Assembly: GCF_947387495.1 (NCBI RefSeq)
Contig: NZ_CANDNU010000013.1
Location: 1-44,560, forward strand
DNA: 44,560 bases
Origin: Limosilactobacillus difficilis
Lineage (GTDB): Bacteria > Bacillota > Bacilli > Lactobacillales > Lactobacillaceae
Direction of reading: 5' to 3'
A model generated the notes under the pieces. The model was not told where the DNA came from. It searched no databases and saw only the letters and a program-made list of their open reading frames with translations. The translations under genes were made by a program, and so were the position numbers. This document shows positions 6,123-14,498 of this stretch, one piece after another (the first letter of the stretch is position 1; each line of letters begins with the position of its first letter).

Positions 6123-6536
6123 TTGGAAACTACGCGACACAAAATTAGGGAAACTGCCTTTCAAACATTGTTTGCATTAGAGTCAACGCCGGATGCTGAC
6201 CGCGACACGATCTATCAAAATCTGCTGCACCTAAAAGAAGGCCAGCAGGCACCTGCTTACCTCGGACAGTTAGTCAATGGGGTACTTGAGCACAAGGATA
6301 CTCTGGATCAGCAAATTAGCGGACTGCTAGCTTCTGGTTGGACGATTGAGCGTTTAGTGAAGGCGGATCTGGTCATTTTGCGGCTGGGACTGTACGAATT
6401 ACAATACGAGCAGTCGTTGCCAACTGCGGTTGCTATTAACGAAGCCTTAGAATTGGCACGAACTTTTTCAGACGAAAAATCCCGGAAATTTATTAATGGT
6501 GTTTTGGGAAACTTCGTCAAGCAACATAAGAACTAA
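6123..6536 (+). CDS. nusB: Transcription antitermination protein NusB
   Basis: A 137-residue all-helical NusB, which with NusE (S10) binds boxA RNA and promotes antitermination in rRNA operons. Diagnostic stretches are TRHKIRETAFQTLFALE, LVKADLVILRLGLYEL and VAINEALELARTFSDEKSRKF(INGVLG). The start is a TTG at 6123, with GAGG 10 bases upstream overlapping the end of the preceding gene; the next Met lies too far in to be right. It is coupled to the Asp23-family gene upstream and followed by a terminator. Confidence 0.96.
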   Translation: METTRHKIRETAFQTLFALESTPDADRDTIYQNLLHLKEGQQAPAYLGQLVNGVLEHKDTLDQQISGLLASGWTIERLVKADLVILRLGLYELQYEQSLPTAVAINEALELARTFSDEKSRKFINGVLGNFVKQHKN

Positions 6537-6545
6537 CCATTATCT

Positions 6546-6578
6546 AAGCCGACATCTTATCAGGGTGCCGGTTTTTTT
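6546..6578 (+). terminator. Terminator after nusB
   Basis: An imperfect stem (AAGCCGACATC against GGTGCCGGTTT, one mismatch and G-U pairs) is followed by seven T. Confidence 0.75.
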
Positions 6579-6591
6579 GTGCTTTCCAGAT

Positions 6592-6619
6592 CTGAAAGCA
6601 AAAGCTCCTATGTTAGAAT
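6592..6619 (+). promoter_or_regulatory. Promoter of the folD-recN operon
   Basis: CTGAAA (6592-6597), 16 bases, then TAGAAT (6614-6619) with an upstream TGT giving an extended -10. It lies between the nusB terminator and folD. Confidence 0.55.
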
Positions 6620-6653
6620 ATGAGATGCATAGATTTTTTGAGGAGGCAGTTGC

Positions 6654-7517
6654 ATGGCGGAAATAATTGACGGGCGTGAGCTGGCAAAGCAAGTCAATGC
6701 CCAAACCAGTCAGCGGATCAAACGGTTAGCGCAGCGGGGGGTTCAACCGGGGATTGCGGATATTCTGGTCGGCAATGACCCAGCTAGCCGAATTTATTCT
6801 CGTACGAAGCGGCGAAATGCCGAAAAAATGGGCATTAAATTCATGATTGCTCAATTCCCGGAAAACGCGACTGAAGAAGAGCTTCTGAAGACGATTGAAC
6901 AGTTCAACCGTGATGACACGATCAATGCCATCCTTGTTCAGGCGCCGTTGCCAGATCATCTTGATCAAACTCATCTGATCAACGCCATTGACCCGCGAAA
7001 AGACGTTGATGGTTTCCACCCGGTCAACGTTGGTAAGCTATACAACAAGCAAGCTGGTAACTATCCGGTTGCTTGCACCCCACGGGGAATTATGAAGATG
7101 CTGGAACACTACAACGTTGACTTGCCAGGCAAAAACGTTGTCATCGTCGGCCGCAGTATTTTGGTTGGCCGACCGCTGCAGGCACTAATGATTAACGCAA
7201 ACGCGACAGTGACGATTGCGGGCCGCCACACCCAACACCTCTCTGATCTGACCCGTTCGGCCGACATTTTGGTGGTGGCAGCTGGTCACCCCCAGATGAT
7301 TGGTGCGGAAGATGTCAAACCGGGTGCCGTTGTAATTGACGTTGGAATTAACCGAAATGCTAAAGGTAAGCTGGTCGGCGACGTTGATTTTGATGCAGTC
7401 CGGCCGCTGGCAAGATTGATTACACCGGTCCCGGGTGGGGTCGGTCCGATGACCGTCGCTTCGATGCTTTCTCAATCAGTAGATTTGGCGGAGTGGAAGA
7501 TCAATGGTGAAGAGTAG
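6654..7517 (+). CDS. folD: Bifunctional methylene-THF dehydrogenase / methenyl-THF cyclohydrolase FolD
   Basis: A 287-residue cytoplasmic enzyme that converts 5,10-methylene-THF to 10-formyl-THF using NADP, for purine synthesis and Met-tRNA formylation (fmt is at 18146). Tyr48 and Lys52 ([16 protein letters not shown]) mark the active site; [11 protein letters not shown] and [10 protein letters not shown] are intact, and a dinucleotide fold GRSILVGRP is present. Some usually conserved spots differ: VQAPLP for VQLPLP, and GRHT where many FolD proteins have CHSxT. GAGGAGGC precedes ATG 6654. Its end overlaps xseA by 14 bases. Confidence 0.97.
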   Translation: MAEIIDGRELAKQVNAQTSQRIKRLAQRGVQPGIADILVGNDPASRIYSRTKRRNAEKMGIKFMIAQFPENATEEELLKTIEQFNRDDTINAILVQAPLPDHLDQTHLINAIDPRKDVDGFHPVNVGKLYNKQAGNYPVACTPRGIMKMLEHYNVDLPGKNVVIVGRSILVGRPLQALMINANATVTIAGRHTQHLSDLTRSADILVVAAGHPQMIGAEDVKPGAVVIDVGINRNAKGKLVGDVDFDAVRPLARLITPVPGGVGPMTVASMLSQSVDLAEWKINGEE

Positions 7518-8862
7518 TGAATATCTCAGTGTCAGTGAATTAACTGACTATATTAAACGCAAATTTACGGTTGACCCTTACCTAAAGCGAGTGTATGTAA
7601 CCGGACAACTCTATAATTTTCATTTACGGCGTGGTCATCAGTACTTTTCGATTAAGGACGAGCAGGCTGTCATCGGCGTGGCAATGTTTGCTCCCCAGTT
7701 TCGGAAGGTACAATTTCAGCCCAAGGATGGGATGAAGGTTTTGATTACTGGCCGGGTCGACGTCTACGAGCCACGGGGTAACTACCAGTTAATTGCTGAA
7801 ACGATGGAACCAGATGGACTCGGGGCGCTTTACCTGCGCTTTAAGCAGATGGTTCAAAAGCTGCGAGGGGAGGGACTTTTCGACCTGCCCAAAAAGCCTT
7901 TGCCGTTGGTGCCCCGGCGGATTGCCGTCATCACTAGCCCATCCGGGGCCGTTATTCGAGACATTATTACGACGGCCCGGCGCCGTGATCCAAAAGTGCA
8001 GATCATTCTCTTTCCGTCAGCTGTTCAGGGCGACGATGCAGCTCCCCAGCTGGTCAAACAGATCGAGGCGGTTAACCGGATCGGCGATTTTGATGACCTG
8101 ATTATCGGACGTGGTGGGGGGTCACTGGAAGACCTCTGGCCTTTTAACGAAGAGAGTGTTGCCCGAGCCATTGCCGCTAGCCAGGTGCCGGTAGTTTCCT
8201 CAGTTGGCCACGAAACTGACACGACAATTGCTGACCTGGTGGCTGACCGTCGGGTTGCTACCCCGACTGCGGCTGCTGAAGTGACGACGCCGGTTTTGAC
8301 GGATTTAATTAGCCAGCTGTCCACGGCCAAAAACCGGTTGGTTCAGGCCGTCAATAGTCAACTGAAATTGTCTCAGCAGCATTTGAACGAACTAACCCAG
8401 TCTTATATCTTCCAAAGTCCCGAGCGCCTTTACCAAGGATATGAGCAAAATTTGTCCAACCTGACAACCAGGATGACGGCGGCATTTCAACATCAACTGC
8501 ACCAACGGAGTCAAATTTTAAACCAGCGGCGAATGACGCTATTGCACTATTCACCAGCACAGCGGCTGAATGAAAGCCAGCACCAGCTAAAAGAGATAAC
8601 GATGAAGCTTCAGCAGATCACTAAGGACAAGGTTCAAGCGGATGGTCAGTCACTTGTAACCTTGATTCGGCAGTTGGATAGCTTGAGCCCGTTGAAGGTG
8701 ATGACGCGGGGCTATAGCTACGTCAGCCGTGATCAGCACGTGATTTCTTCAGTGGGCCAGTTAAACAACGGGGACACGGTTCAATTGCACTTCCATGACG
8801 GAAGCGCTGATGCACAGATTACAGAAACGCAGGCGGAGGAACAGAATAATGACAACAACTAG
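7504..8862 (+). CDS. xseA: Exodeoxyribonuclease VII large subunit
   Basis: A 452-residue large subunit of exonuclease VII, which degrades single-stranded DNA from both ends together with XseB. An N-terminal OB-fold (about 1-100, [22 protein letters not shown]) binds DNA; the catalytic core contains [35 protein letters not shown] and [20 protein letters not shown], all diagnostic. The C-terminal helical part (about 290-420) is the coiled-coil that holds XseB subunits. ATG 7504 lies within the end of folD (14-base overlap), with a GGAGTGG ribosome site. It overlaps xseB by 14 bases as well. Confidence 0.97.
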   Translation: MVKSSEYLSVSELTDYIKRKFTVDPYLKRVYVTGQLYNFHLRRGHQYFSIKDEQAVIGVAMFAPQFRKVQFQPKDGMKVLITGRVDVYEPRGNYQLIAETMEPDGLGALYLRFKQMVQKLRGEGLFDLPKKPLPLVPRRIAVITSPSGAVIRDIITTARRRDPKVQIILFPSAVQGDDAAPQLVKQIEAVNRIGDFDDLIIGRGGGSLEDLWPFNEESVARAIAASQVPVVSSVGHETDTTIADLVADRRVATPTAAAEVTTPVLTDLISQLSTAKNRLVQAVNSQLKLSQQHLNELTQSYIFQSPERLYQGYEQNLSNLTTRMTAAFQHQLHQRSQILNQRRMTLLHYSPAQRLNESQHQLKEITMKLQQITKDKVQADGQSLVTLIRQLDSLSPLKVMTRGYSYVSRDQHVISSVGQLNNGDTVQLHFHDGSADAQITETQAEEQNNDNN

Positions 8863-9136
8863 AAAAAAAGCAAGTTTTGAAGAGCAGATGCAAGAACTGG
8901 ATCAGATTGTCAATCAGCTGGAGCAAGGAAATGTTCCGCTAGAAGAGGCCCTTAAACAGTTTAAGGAGGGAATGACCCTGGCCAATAAGCTGCAAAAGAA
9001 GTTGACGAGTGCGCAGAATACCCTCGCCAAAGTCATGGACGAAAGCGGCAATGAGCAGCCATACGAAAAAGCCGGCGATGATCCGACCAACGCAGGCAGC
9101 AACCAGGGTTATGATTCAGATCTAAAGGACATTTAA
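8849..9136 (+). CDS. xseB: Exodeoxyribonuclease VII small subunit
   Basis: A 95-residue helical partner of XseA: FEEQMQELDQIVNQLEQGNV, then LEEALKQFKEGMTLANKLQKKL, is the family pattern. The start ATG 8849 follows GCGGAGGA at correct spacing; an in-frame extension to 8795 lies wholly inside xseA and adds a basic stretch absent from the family. The C-terminal 25 residues are polar and probably disordered. Confidence 0.96.
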   Translation: MTTTRKKASFEEQMQELDQIVNQLEQGNVPLEEALKQFKEGMTLANKLQKKLTSAQNTLAKVMDESGNEQPYEKAGDDPTNAGSNQGYDSDLKDI

Positions 9137-9146
9137 GGTGGTCATG

Positions 9147-10022
9147 ATGACAAAAAAAGTTGCGCAGTACCAGGATTTAATCAATGACTATTTAGAACAC
9201 CACGTGCGCGCTGACGTTGACCAAGAAACCCTGAGCGCTTCTATGACTTATTCATTGATGGCGGGTGGCAAACGGTTGCGGCCGGCATTGACTCTGACAA
9301 CCACCGAAATGCTCGGTGCTCCGATTACTCAGTCAGTTTTAAAGGCCGCTTGTGCCCTTGAACTGCTACATACCTACTCATTGATTCACGACGATCTGCC
9401 GGCGATGGACGACGACCCGCTCCGGCGGGGCAAAGCCACCAACCATGTCCGCTTCGGGGCAGGGATGGCAACACTTGCCGGAGATGGGTTGCTGACCCTT
9501 GCCTTTCAGTGGCTGAGTGAAAATGGTCTGCCGGTAGTGATTCGCCTGCGGCTGGTGCAGGCTTTGGCAGAAGCTGCCGGCCCTGCCGGTATGGTTGCGG
9601 GTCAGGCTCGTGACATTCACTATACTGGCCGCAAACTTTCCTTAGCCGAATTACGCTATCTGCATCGCCAAAAAACCGGGGCACTCTTACGTTATGCGGT
9701 CGAAGCCGGCGGAATTATCACCAACCAAAGTGAACCCGTGATGGCCGCTCTATCTTCATTTGGCGCCAATTACGGTCTCGCTTTTCAAATTTATGATGAT
9801 ATCTTAGATTTGACGTCGACTCCAGAACAGTTGGGCAAAGCAACGCAGAAGGATGCTGGTGAAAATAAGAATACCTACCCGTCCCTGTTGGGCCTGGCAG
9901 GTGCAAAACAGCAGCTGGAAAAGGCTCTCACGGCAGCGCGACATGACCAAAGCAAGTTGGCAGCAGTATCCCAGCGGTCATTTGATGGTTATGATGAATT
10001 TTTGGCTTATTTTAAAGCGTAG
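9147..10022 (+). CDS. ispA: Polyprenyl (farnesyl/geranyl) diphosphate synthase
   Basis: A trans-prenyltransferase of about 291 residues that condenses isopentenyl diphosphate with allylic diphosphates, supplying C15 precursors for undecaprenyl phosphate and other isoprenoids. Both Asp-rich Mg sites are visible: DDLPAMDDD (first) and YDDILD (second), plus MAGGKRLRP for IPP binding and the GQARDI segment. This is the IspA pattern of bacterial farnesyl diphosphate synthases; product length is inferred. AAGGTGG supports ATG 9147 (9144 also possible; GTG 9138 overlaps the ribosome site). The association with xseAB and tlyA is normal for Firmicutes. Confidence 0.94.
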   Translation: MTKKVAQYQDLINDYLEHHVRADVDQETLSASMTYSLMAGGKRLRPALTLTTTEMLGAPITQSVLKAACALELLHTYSLIHDDLPAMDDDPLRRGKATNHVRFGAGMATLAGDGLLTLAFQWLSENGLPVVIRLRLVQALAEAAGPAGMVAGQARDIHYTGRKLSLAELRYLHRQKTGALLRYAVEAGGIITNQSEPVMAALSSFGANYGLAFQIYDDILDLTSTPEQLGKATQKDAGENKNTYPSLLGLAGAKQQLEKALTAARHDQSKLAAVSQRSFDGYDEFLAYFKA

Positions 10023-10035
10023 GTGGTGAAGAATC

Positions 10036-10857
10036 ATGGAGAAGGAACGAGTGGACGTCTTGTTGGTCAAGCAGGGCTTATTCGAGTCCCGTGAACAGGC
10101 TAAGCGGGCGGTGATGGCCGGCGAAATCCTTGGTGAGAACAATGAGCGCTTGGATAAACCCGGGGTGAAAATTCCGGTCACAACAACGCTGCGCATGAAG
10201 GGACATAAGATGCCCTACGTTAGCCGTGGTGGGCTTAAGCTGGCCAAGGCTTTGAAAGTTTTTAATATTAATGTAGATAGCAAGACTTGTCTGGACATTG
10301 GCTCTTCAACGGGCGGCTTTACCGATGTGATGCTCCAAAACGGGGCCCGCTTAGTCTACGCCCTTGACGTTGGGACGAACCAACTAGTATGGCAACTACG
10401 CGAAGATCCGCGGGTGGTTGTGATGGAACAGACGAATTTCCGTTACAGCAAGCTGGATGATTTCGATCAGGGACAGCCAACTTTTGCTTCTATTGACGTT
10501 TCCTTTATTTCTTTACGTTTAATCTTGCCACCATTAGCCCAGATTTTACCGATTGGCGGTGAGGTAGTATCGTTGATTAAACCCCAATTTGAAGCCGGTC
10601 GAGATAAAGTTGGCAAGCGCGGGATTGTTCACAGCCATGAGGTTCATCGGGATGTGCTAGCAACCGTTTTAAACTTTGCCAAAGAAAATCATTTTGACGT
10701 TCTCGGTCTTGATTTTTCACCGATCAAAGGGGGACAGGGCAACATTGAATTCTTGGCACACCTAAAACTCAGTTCAAAAGAAGGTGTGTTGGCCCCCGAT
10801 ATTGATATTGACAAGACATTGGCAGCGGCCGACGAAGAATTAAATAAGAAGGGGTGA
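10036..10857 (+). CDS. tlyA: TlyA family rRNA (cytidine-2'-O)-methyltransferase / putative hemolysin A
   Basis: A 273-residue protein with an N-terminal S4 RNA-binding domain (about 1-60: RVDVLLVKQGLFESREQAKRAV) and a Rossmann-like methyltransferase domain with YVSRGGLKLAKAL and the SAM-binding CLDIGSSTGGFTDVML. Members methylate 16S and/or 23S rRNA riboses; the name hemolysin is historical. In Bacillus the orthologue is yqxC, also next to argR (ahrC) and recN. GGTGGTG precedes ATG 10036. The argR ribosome site lies within its last codons. Confidence 0.94.
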   Translation: MEKERVDVLLVKQGLFESREQAKRAVMAGEILGENNERLDKPGVKIPVTTTLRMKGHKMPYVSRGGLKLAKALKVFNINVDSKTCLDIGSSTGGFTDVMLQNGARLVYALDVGTNQLVWQLREDPRVVVMEQTNFRYSKLDDFDQGQPTFASIDVSFISLRLILPPLAQILPIGGEVVSLIKPQFEAGRDKVGKRGIVHSHEVHRDVLATVLNFAKENHFDVLGLDFSPIKGGQGNIEFLAHLKLSSKEGVLAPDIDIDKTLAAADEELNKKG

Positions 10858-10862
10858 TCCGC

Positions 10863-11312
10863 TTGAACAAAAGTGAACGTCAGCAGAAAATTCGTGAATT
10901 GATTAGTCAACAAGATGTTGAACGGCAAGATGACATGGTCCGCTTGCTGAAAGCGGAAGGAATCGACGTCACACAGGCGACGGTTTCCCGTGACATTAAA
11001 GAACTGCAGCTGATCAAGGTGCCAAGCACTGATGGTGGTTATCGTTACAGTTTGCCAGCACGAAAGCAGCCGAACCTGAGCCAGCGTTTGCAAACGATGA
11101 TGACTAATGATGTCCGGAAGTTAAAACTCAATGATCGTTTCATTGCTATGGTGATGAACCCGGGGCGAGGGCCATTGATGTCACAGCTGCTGCAGCAACT
11201 CAACATGAGTGAAGTTTTTATTGCATTGGGCGATGACAGTAACGTTTTGATAATTTGTAATTCACCAGAAGATGCCAAGACCCTCTATCAGAAGTTGCGG
11301 GACCAACAATAG
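10863..11312 (+). CDS. argR: Arginine repressor ArgR/AhrC
   Basis: A 149-residue ArgR, the usual length. The N-terminal winged helix includes QQDVERQDDMVRLLKAEG and VTQATVSRDIKELQLIKV; the C-terminal oligomerisation and arginine-binding domain includes NPGRGPLMSQLLQQL and VFIALGDDSNVLIIC. It binds ARG boxes as a hexamer with arginine as co-repressor. The start is TTG 10863, 7 bases after AAGGGGTG, although GTG 10854 is in frame. Neighbours tlyA and recN are the standard Firmicute context, and the gene need not control them. Confidence 0.95.
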   Translation: MNKSERQQKIRELISQQDVERQDDMVRLLKAEGIDVTQATVSRDIKELQLIKVPSTDGGYRYSLPARKQPNLSQRLQTMMTNDVRKLKLNDRFIAMVMNPGRGPLMSQLLQQLNMSEVFIALGDDSNVLIICNSPEDAKTLYQKLRDQQ

Positions 11313-11327
11313 CGGAGGGCGACTGAA

Positions 11328-13010
11328 TTGCTACAAGAATTGACAATTGATAATTTAGCAATTATTGAGCACCAAACGCTCACTTTTTCTGACAATATGA
11401 CGGTTTTGACCGGTGAAACTGGGGCCGGCAAGTCGATCATTATTGATGCGGTCGGTTTATTAGCTGGCAGCCGCGGTTCACAGGAGTACATTCGGCACGG
11501 TGCCGACAAGTTGTCATTGCAAGGGCAGTTTACAATTCCCCATGACGATGACTATTTGGCCTTGTTGGATCGTTTGGGAATTAACCATGATGACGACGTT
11601 TTAATCATCAATCGGCAGATTAACCGGAATGGGCGGAACACCATTCGGATTAACGGCTTATTGGTCAATACCACAATCCTGAAACAGGTTGGTGCTAACT
11701 TGGTTGATATTCAGGGACAAAATGAACACCAACAACTTTTGCAGCCGGAAAAACACTTGGGGATGCTAGACCAGTTTGCAGGGGCAAAACTTTTAACGTT
11801 ACGTCGCCAGTATCAAGAACAATATAGCCAGTACATCAAACTTAAACGGGCAATTGAGAAACGTCAGAAAAACGAACAACAGTGGGCGCAGCGCCTAGAT
11901 ATGCTTCGCTATCAGGTTAAGGAAATTGGTGAAGCGAATCTGCAGACAGACGAGGAAGCACAGCTTAAAAAAGAACGGGAGCAATTAGCTCACTTTCAAC
12001 AAATCAATACGGCCCTCCAAACAGTAACGGAGGCGTTGAACGGCAACGATGAATCTCCCGCGGTCCTCGACCAGCTAGCGACTGTGATGGACACATTATC
12101 CGGTGTCGCTAGCTTTGGGGATGATTATGCAGAAATGGATCGATCTTTATCGGATGCGTATTACTCACTGCAGGATTTGGCTGATAACGCGGGCCATCAG
12201 TTGGATATGCTGGAATTTGATGGTGATCGGCTTAACGCAATTGATGCTCGGCTGACGACCATCGGCAGCTTAGAGCACAAGTATGGTGATGATATTCCTG
12301 CGGTGCTGAAATACTATGATAAAATCAAGCAAGAATTAGCTGGGATGGAGGCCGCTGCTGATTCGGCAGATGATCTTAGTGAGGAACTAAGTGCGATTAC
12401 CAAGCGTTTAACAAGCTTAGCTGAGCAACTGACCCGGTCGCGGCAGTCAGCAGCACATGACTTGGAGGATGCGGTTCATCAACAGCTGAAGTCCCTTTAT
12501 ATGGGCAAGGCCCAGTTTAAAGTGCATTTTGCTCCAGTACACGATTTTGGTCCCGAAGGTAGTGACGAGGTGGAATTCTATATCCAAACTAACCCGGGAG
12601 AAGGGATGGCACCGCTAGTGAAAATCGTTTCGGGAGGAGAACTGTCACGAGTGATGCTCGCTTTGAAGACGATTTTCGCCGTCAATGAGGGAGTAACTAG
12701 CATTATCTTTGATGAAGTTGACACTGGTGTTAGTGGCCGAGTAGCCCAAGCGATTGCTGATAAGATCAAAGGAATTGCCCAGCATTCCCAAGTTTTATGT
12801 ATTACCCACTTACCCCAGGTAGCCGCAGTAGCCCAACATCACCTTTTGATTAAGAAAGCGGTACATGGTCAGCGCACCCTAACGTCAGTGACGCGACTAG
12901 GACATGAGGCGCGAGTTAGTGAACTGGCCCGTATGTTGTCAGGAGAAAAGATTACGAAGTTGACCCGCGAGCACGCCAGTGAATTGCTGAAGATGGGTCA
13001 ACAAAACTAA
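11328..13010 (+). CDS. recN: DNA repair protein RecN
   Basis: A 560-residue SMC-like ATPase acting early in double-strand break repair. Walker A GETGAGKS (about residues 29-36) follows the canonical start MLQELTIDNLAIIEH. Long helical coiled-coil arms follow, and the C-terminal lobe has the signature SGGELSRVMLALK and Walker B IIFDEVDTGVSG. TTG 11328 is the start, preceded by GGAGG. It is the last gene of the folD operon and ends in a strong terminator shared with the convergent SOS-boxed gene at 13062. Confidence 0.97.
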   Translation: MLQELTIDNLAIIEHQTLTFSDNMTVLTGETGAGKSIIIDAVGLLAGSRGSQEYIRHGADKLSLQGQFTIPHDDDYLALLDRLGINHDDDVLIINRQINRNGRNTIRINGLLVNTTILKQVGANLVDIQGQNEHQQLLQPEKHLGMLDQFAGAKLLTLRRQYQEQYSQYIKLKRAIEKRQKNEQQWAQRLDMLRYQVKEIGEANLQTDEEAQLKKEREQLAHFQQINTALQTVTEALNGNDESPAVLDQLATVMDTLSGVASFGDDYAEMDRSLSDAYYSLQDLADNAGHQLDMLEFDGDRLNAIDARLTTIGSLEHKYGDDIPAVLKYYDKIKQELAGMEAAADSADDLSEELSAITKRLTSLAEQLTRSRQSAAHDLEDAVHQQLKSLYMGKAQFKVHFAPVHDFGPEGSDEVEFYIQTNPGEGMAPLVKIVSGGELSRVMLALKTIFAVNEGVTSIIFDEVDTGVSGRVAQAIADKIKGIAQHSQVLCITHLPQVAAVAQHHLLIKKAVHGQRTLTSVTRLGHEARVSELARMLSGEKITKLTREHASELLKMGQQN

Positions 13011-13044
13011 AAGGGCCTGGCGGCATTGGATCCGCCAGGCCTTT
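13011..13044 (+). terminator. Terminator after recN, probably bidirectional
   Basis: GGCCTGGCGG pairs perfectly with CCGCCAGGCC around an 8-base loop. TTT follows on the plus strand and CTTTT on the minus strand, so it can serve both recN and the convergent gene at 13062. Confidence 0.85.
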
Positions 13045-13061
13045 GCAGCTTGGGATTTAAA

Positions 13062-13385
13062 TTAACTGACATTGGCAATATATTGTACCTGCTTCAAACT
13101 GAAGAAGTAGGTAACATTATGATGGTGAAGAAGGTAATGGTCCGGTCCTAATCGATGTACCGTGCCAGTGATATTGGTAATTTGACCTTCTTTACTAACC
13201 GGTAGTAACTGGATAAAAATTTGAAAAGAATTCTCACTGGCTCGTTTGATAAAGAGCTGTCGCTGCCATTTGGGCTGCCGTTTTAAGAGCCGGTGCTGTT
13301 GGGGATCTGCTCGGAAAAAACGACTGATTGCTTGATAGAAACTATTAGATCCGGTTTGTTTAGTTGATGTTGGTTGATTTTGCAT
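13062..13385 (-). CDS. YolD-like small protein under LexA-type control
   Basis: A 107-residue leftward gene, convergent with recN and divergent from gmk. The C-terminal half (FQIFIQLLPVSKEGQITNIT, then GTVHRLGPDHYLL and YFFSLKQVQYIANVS) matches the pattern of YolD-like proteins, in which a beta-rich domain ends with a hydrophobic I..I motif; the basic N-terminus is unfamiliar. YolD genes often accompany SOS-induced Y-family polymerases, but none is nearby. The start ATG (13383-13385) is preceded by GGGAG on the minus strand; a longer frame to 13511 would run through the promoter and is rejected. Two LexA boxes cover the promoter, so DNA damage probably induces it. The family call is tentative and the biochemical role unknown. 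Confidence 0.72.
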   Translation of the reverse strand: MQNQPTSTKQTGSNSFYQAISRFFRADPQQHRLLKRQPKWQRQLFIKRASENSFQIFIQLLPVSKEGQITNITGTVHRLGPDHYLLHHHNVTYFFSLKQVQYIANVS

Positions 13386-13397
13386 GATAATCGCTCC

Positions 13398-13411
13398 CGA
13401 ACGTTTGTTTG
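13398..13411. promoter_or_regulatory. LexA (DinR) SOS box 2
   Basis: CGAACGTTTGTTTG fits the same consensus at all but one position. It lies 28 bases from box 1, downstream of the -10 and just before the ribosome site, so a second LexA dimer would cover the transcription start region. Confidence 0.75.
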
Positions 13412-13419
13412 CAATTAAT

Positions 13420-13448
13420 AGTATACGAACATATGTTTTGAAATGCAA
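13420..13448 (-). promoter_or_regulatory. Promoter of YolD-like gene
   Basis: On the minus strand TTGCAT (13443-13448) and TATACT (13420-13425) are separated by exactly 17 bases. A LexA box fills the spacer. Confidence 0.7.
13426..13439. promoter_or_regulatory. LexA (DinR) SOS box 1
   Basis: CGAACATATGTTTT fits the Gram-positive LexA consensus CGAACRNRYGTTYG at 13 of 14 positions. It lies between the -35 and -10 of the leftward promoter, an ideal place for repression. Confidence 0.8.
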
Positions 13449-13549
13449 GCACGAGCTCTGATAAATTAAATTATAAAAAAGGGGCTTGAATTTCCTTGGA
13501 TTATATTGCACAATACAACTAATACATTTCTGATAAGGAGTATCAAGTG

Positions 13550-14164
13550 ATGACGAAACGTGGGATGTTAATTGTATTATCAGGGCCTTCTGGCGTAGGA
13601 AAGGGGACCGTTCGGAAGGCTATCTTTGATCAGCCTGGTAATGACTTTCAGTATTCTGTTTCGATGACAACTCGCAAGCCACGTCCCGGTGAAAAGAATG
13701 GTGTCGATTACTTTTTTGTTAGTAAGGAAGAATTTGAACAACACATTCAAAATGGTGAGATGCTGGAGTATGCTAAGTATGTTGACAACTACTATGGCAC
13801 GCCATTAAAATATATTAATGATACCCTGGATTCTGGACACGATGTCTTTCTCGAAATCGAAGTAAATGGGGCGATGCAGGTTCGCTCTAAGTGTCCCGAC
13901 GGTGTCTTTATTTTCTTGACGCCGCCTGATCTGATGGAACTCAAGCAACGGCTGATTCACCGGGGCACGGATAGTATGGACGTAATTAATAAGCGAATCC
14001 ACAAAGCTTTCGGTGAAATTCGAATGATGCAAAATTATGATTACGCGGTCGTAAACGACCAAGTACCAAACGCGGTTGAGAAAATCAAGGACATCATTCG
14101 TTGTGAACGGCTACGGGTTCCGCGCGTGATGCCAGACTACCTCGAAATGTTAGGAGATAAGTAA
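13550..14164 (+). CDS. gmk: Guanylate kinase
   Basis: A 204-residue kinase that phosphorylates GMP to GDP with ATP, needed for GTP and for (p)ppGpp balance. P-loop GPSGVGKGT at residues 12-20, GMP-binding [21 protein letters not shown] and the conserved [15 protein letters not shown] are present. AAGGAG at 13535-13540 serves ATG 13550; GTG 13547 immediately before it is also possible. rpoZ starts 1 base after its stop, the common Firmicute gmk-rpoZ-coaBC-priA order. Confidence 0.97.
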   Translation: MTKRGMLIVLSGPSGVGKGTVRKAIFDQPGNDFQYSVSMTTRKPRPGEKNGVDYFFVSKEEFEQHIQNGEMLEYAKYVDNYYGTPLKYINDTLDSGHDVFLEIEVNGAMQVRSKCPDGVFIFLTPPDLMELKQRLIHRGTDSMDVINKRIHKAFGEIRMMQNYDYAVVNDQVPNAVEKIKDIIRCERLRVPRVMPDYLEMLGDK

Positions 14165-14165
14165 A

Positions 14166-14384
14166 ATGATTCTTTTTCCGTCTGTTGACGATTTACTGAA
14201 GCGGGTTGATTCACGTTACTCGCTCGTGATGCTGGCTAGCAAGCGGGCTCACGAATTAGAAAGTGGTGATCCGGGTGTCCTGGACCACTATGACTCGGTT
14301 AAACCCGTGGGCAAAGCCTTGGAAGAAATCGTTGCTGGCAAGGTAACGATTGATCCTAAGCAGACTGAGGACTTACAGGACTAG
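14166..14384 (+). CDS. rpoZ: RNA polymerase omega subunit
   Basis: A 72-residue omega subunit that helps fold and assemble beta-prime. The start [20 protein letters not shown] and the following [11 protein letters not shown] with [15 protein letters not shown] are diagnostic. It follows gmk directly and is closed by a strong terminator. Confidence 0.95.
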   Translation: MILFPSVDDLLKRVDSRYSLVMLASKRAHELESGDPGVLDHYDSVKPVGKALEEIVAGKVTIDPKQTEDLQD

Positions 14385-14403
14385 TCGCGATAACATAACA
14401 ATG

Positions 14404-14444
14404 GCGAGCTGTCATTCATGGTTGAAAGACAGCTCGCTTTTTTT
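14404..14444 (+). terminator. Terminator after gmk-rpoZ
   Basis: GCGAGCTGTC pairs perfectly with GACAGCTCGC around a 14-base loop, followed by seven T. Confidence 0.9.
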
Positions 14445-14459
14445 GTTGTCGGGCTGGCA

Positions 14460-14468
14460 TGATATAAT
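14460..14468 (+). promoter_or_regulatory. Extended -10 promoter of coaBC operon
   Basis: TGATATAAT is a perfect extended -10 element (TGn plus TATAAT), 30 bases before coaBC and directly after the rpoZ terminator. No good -35 is seen at 17 bases, as usual for extended -10 promoters. The ffh promoter at 37528 has the identical nine bases. Confidence 0.7.
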
Positions 14469-14498
14469 CGAAGCAACTTCAACACAGGGGGCATCGAA

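Noticed and set aside
9325-9684. Leftward 119-residue ORF inside ispA
   Set aside because: Shadow of a well-conserved prenyltransferase gene; no ribosome site.
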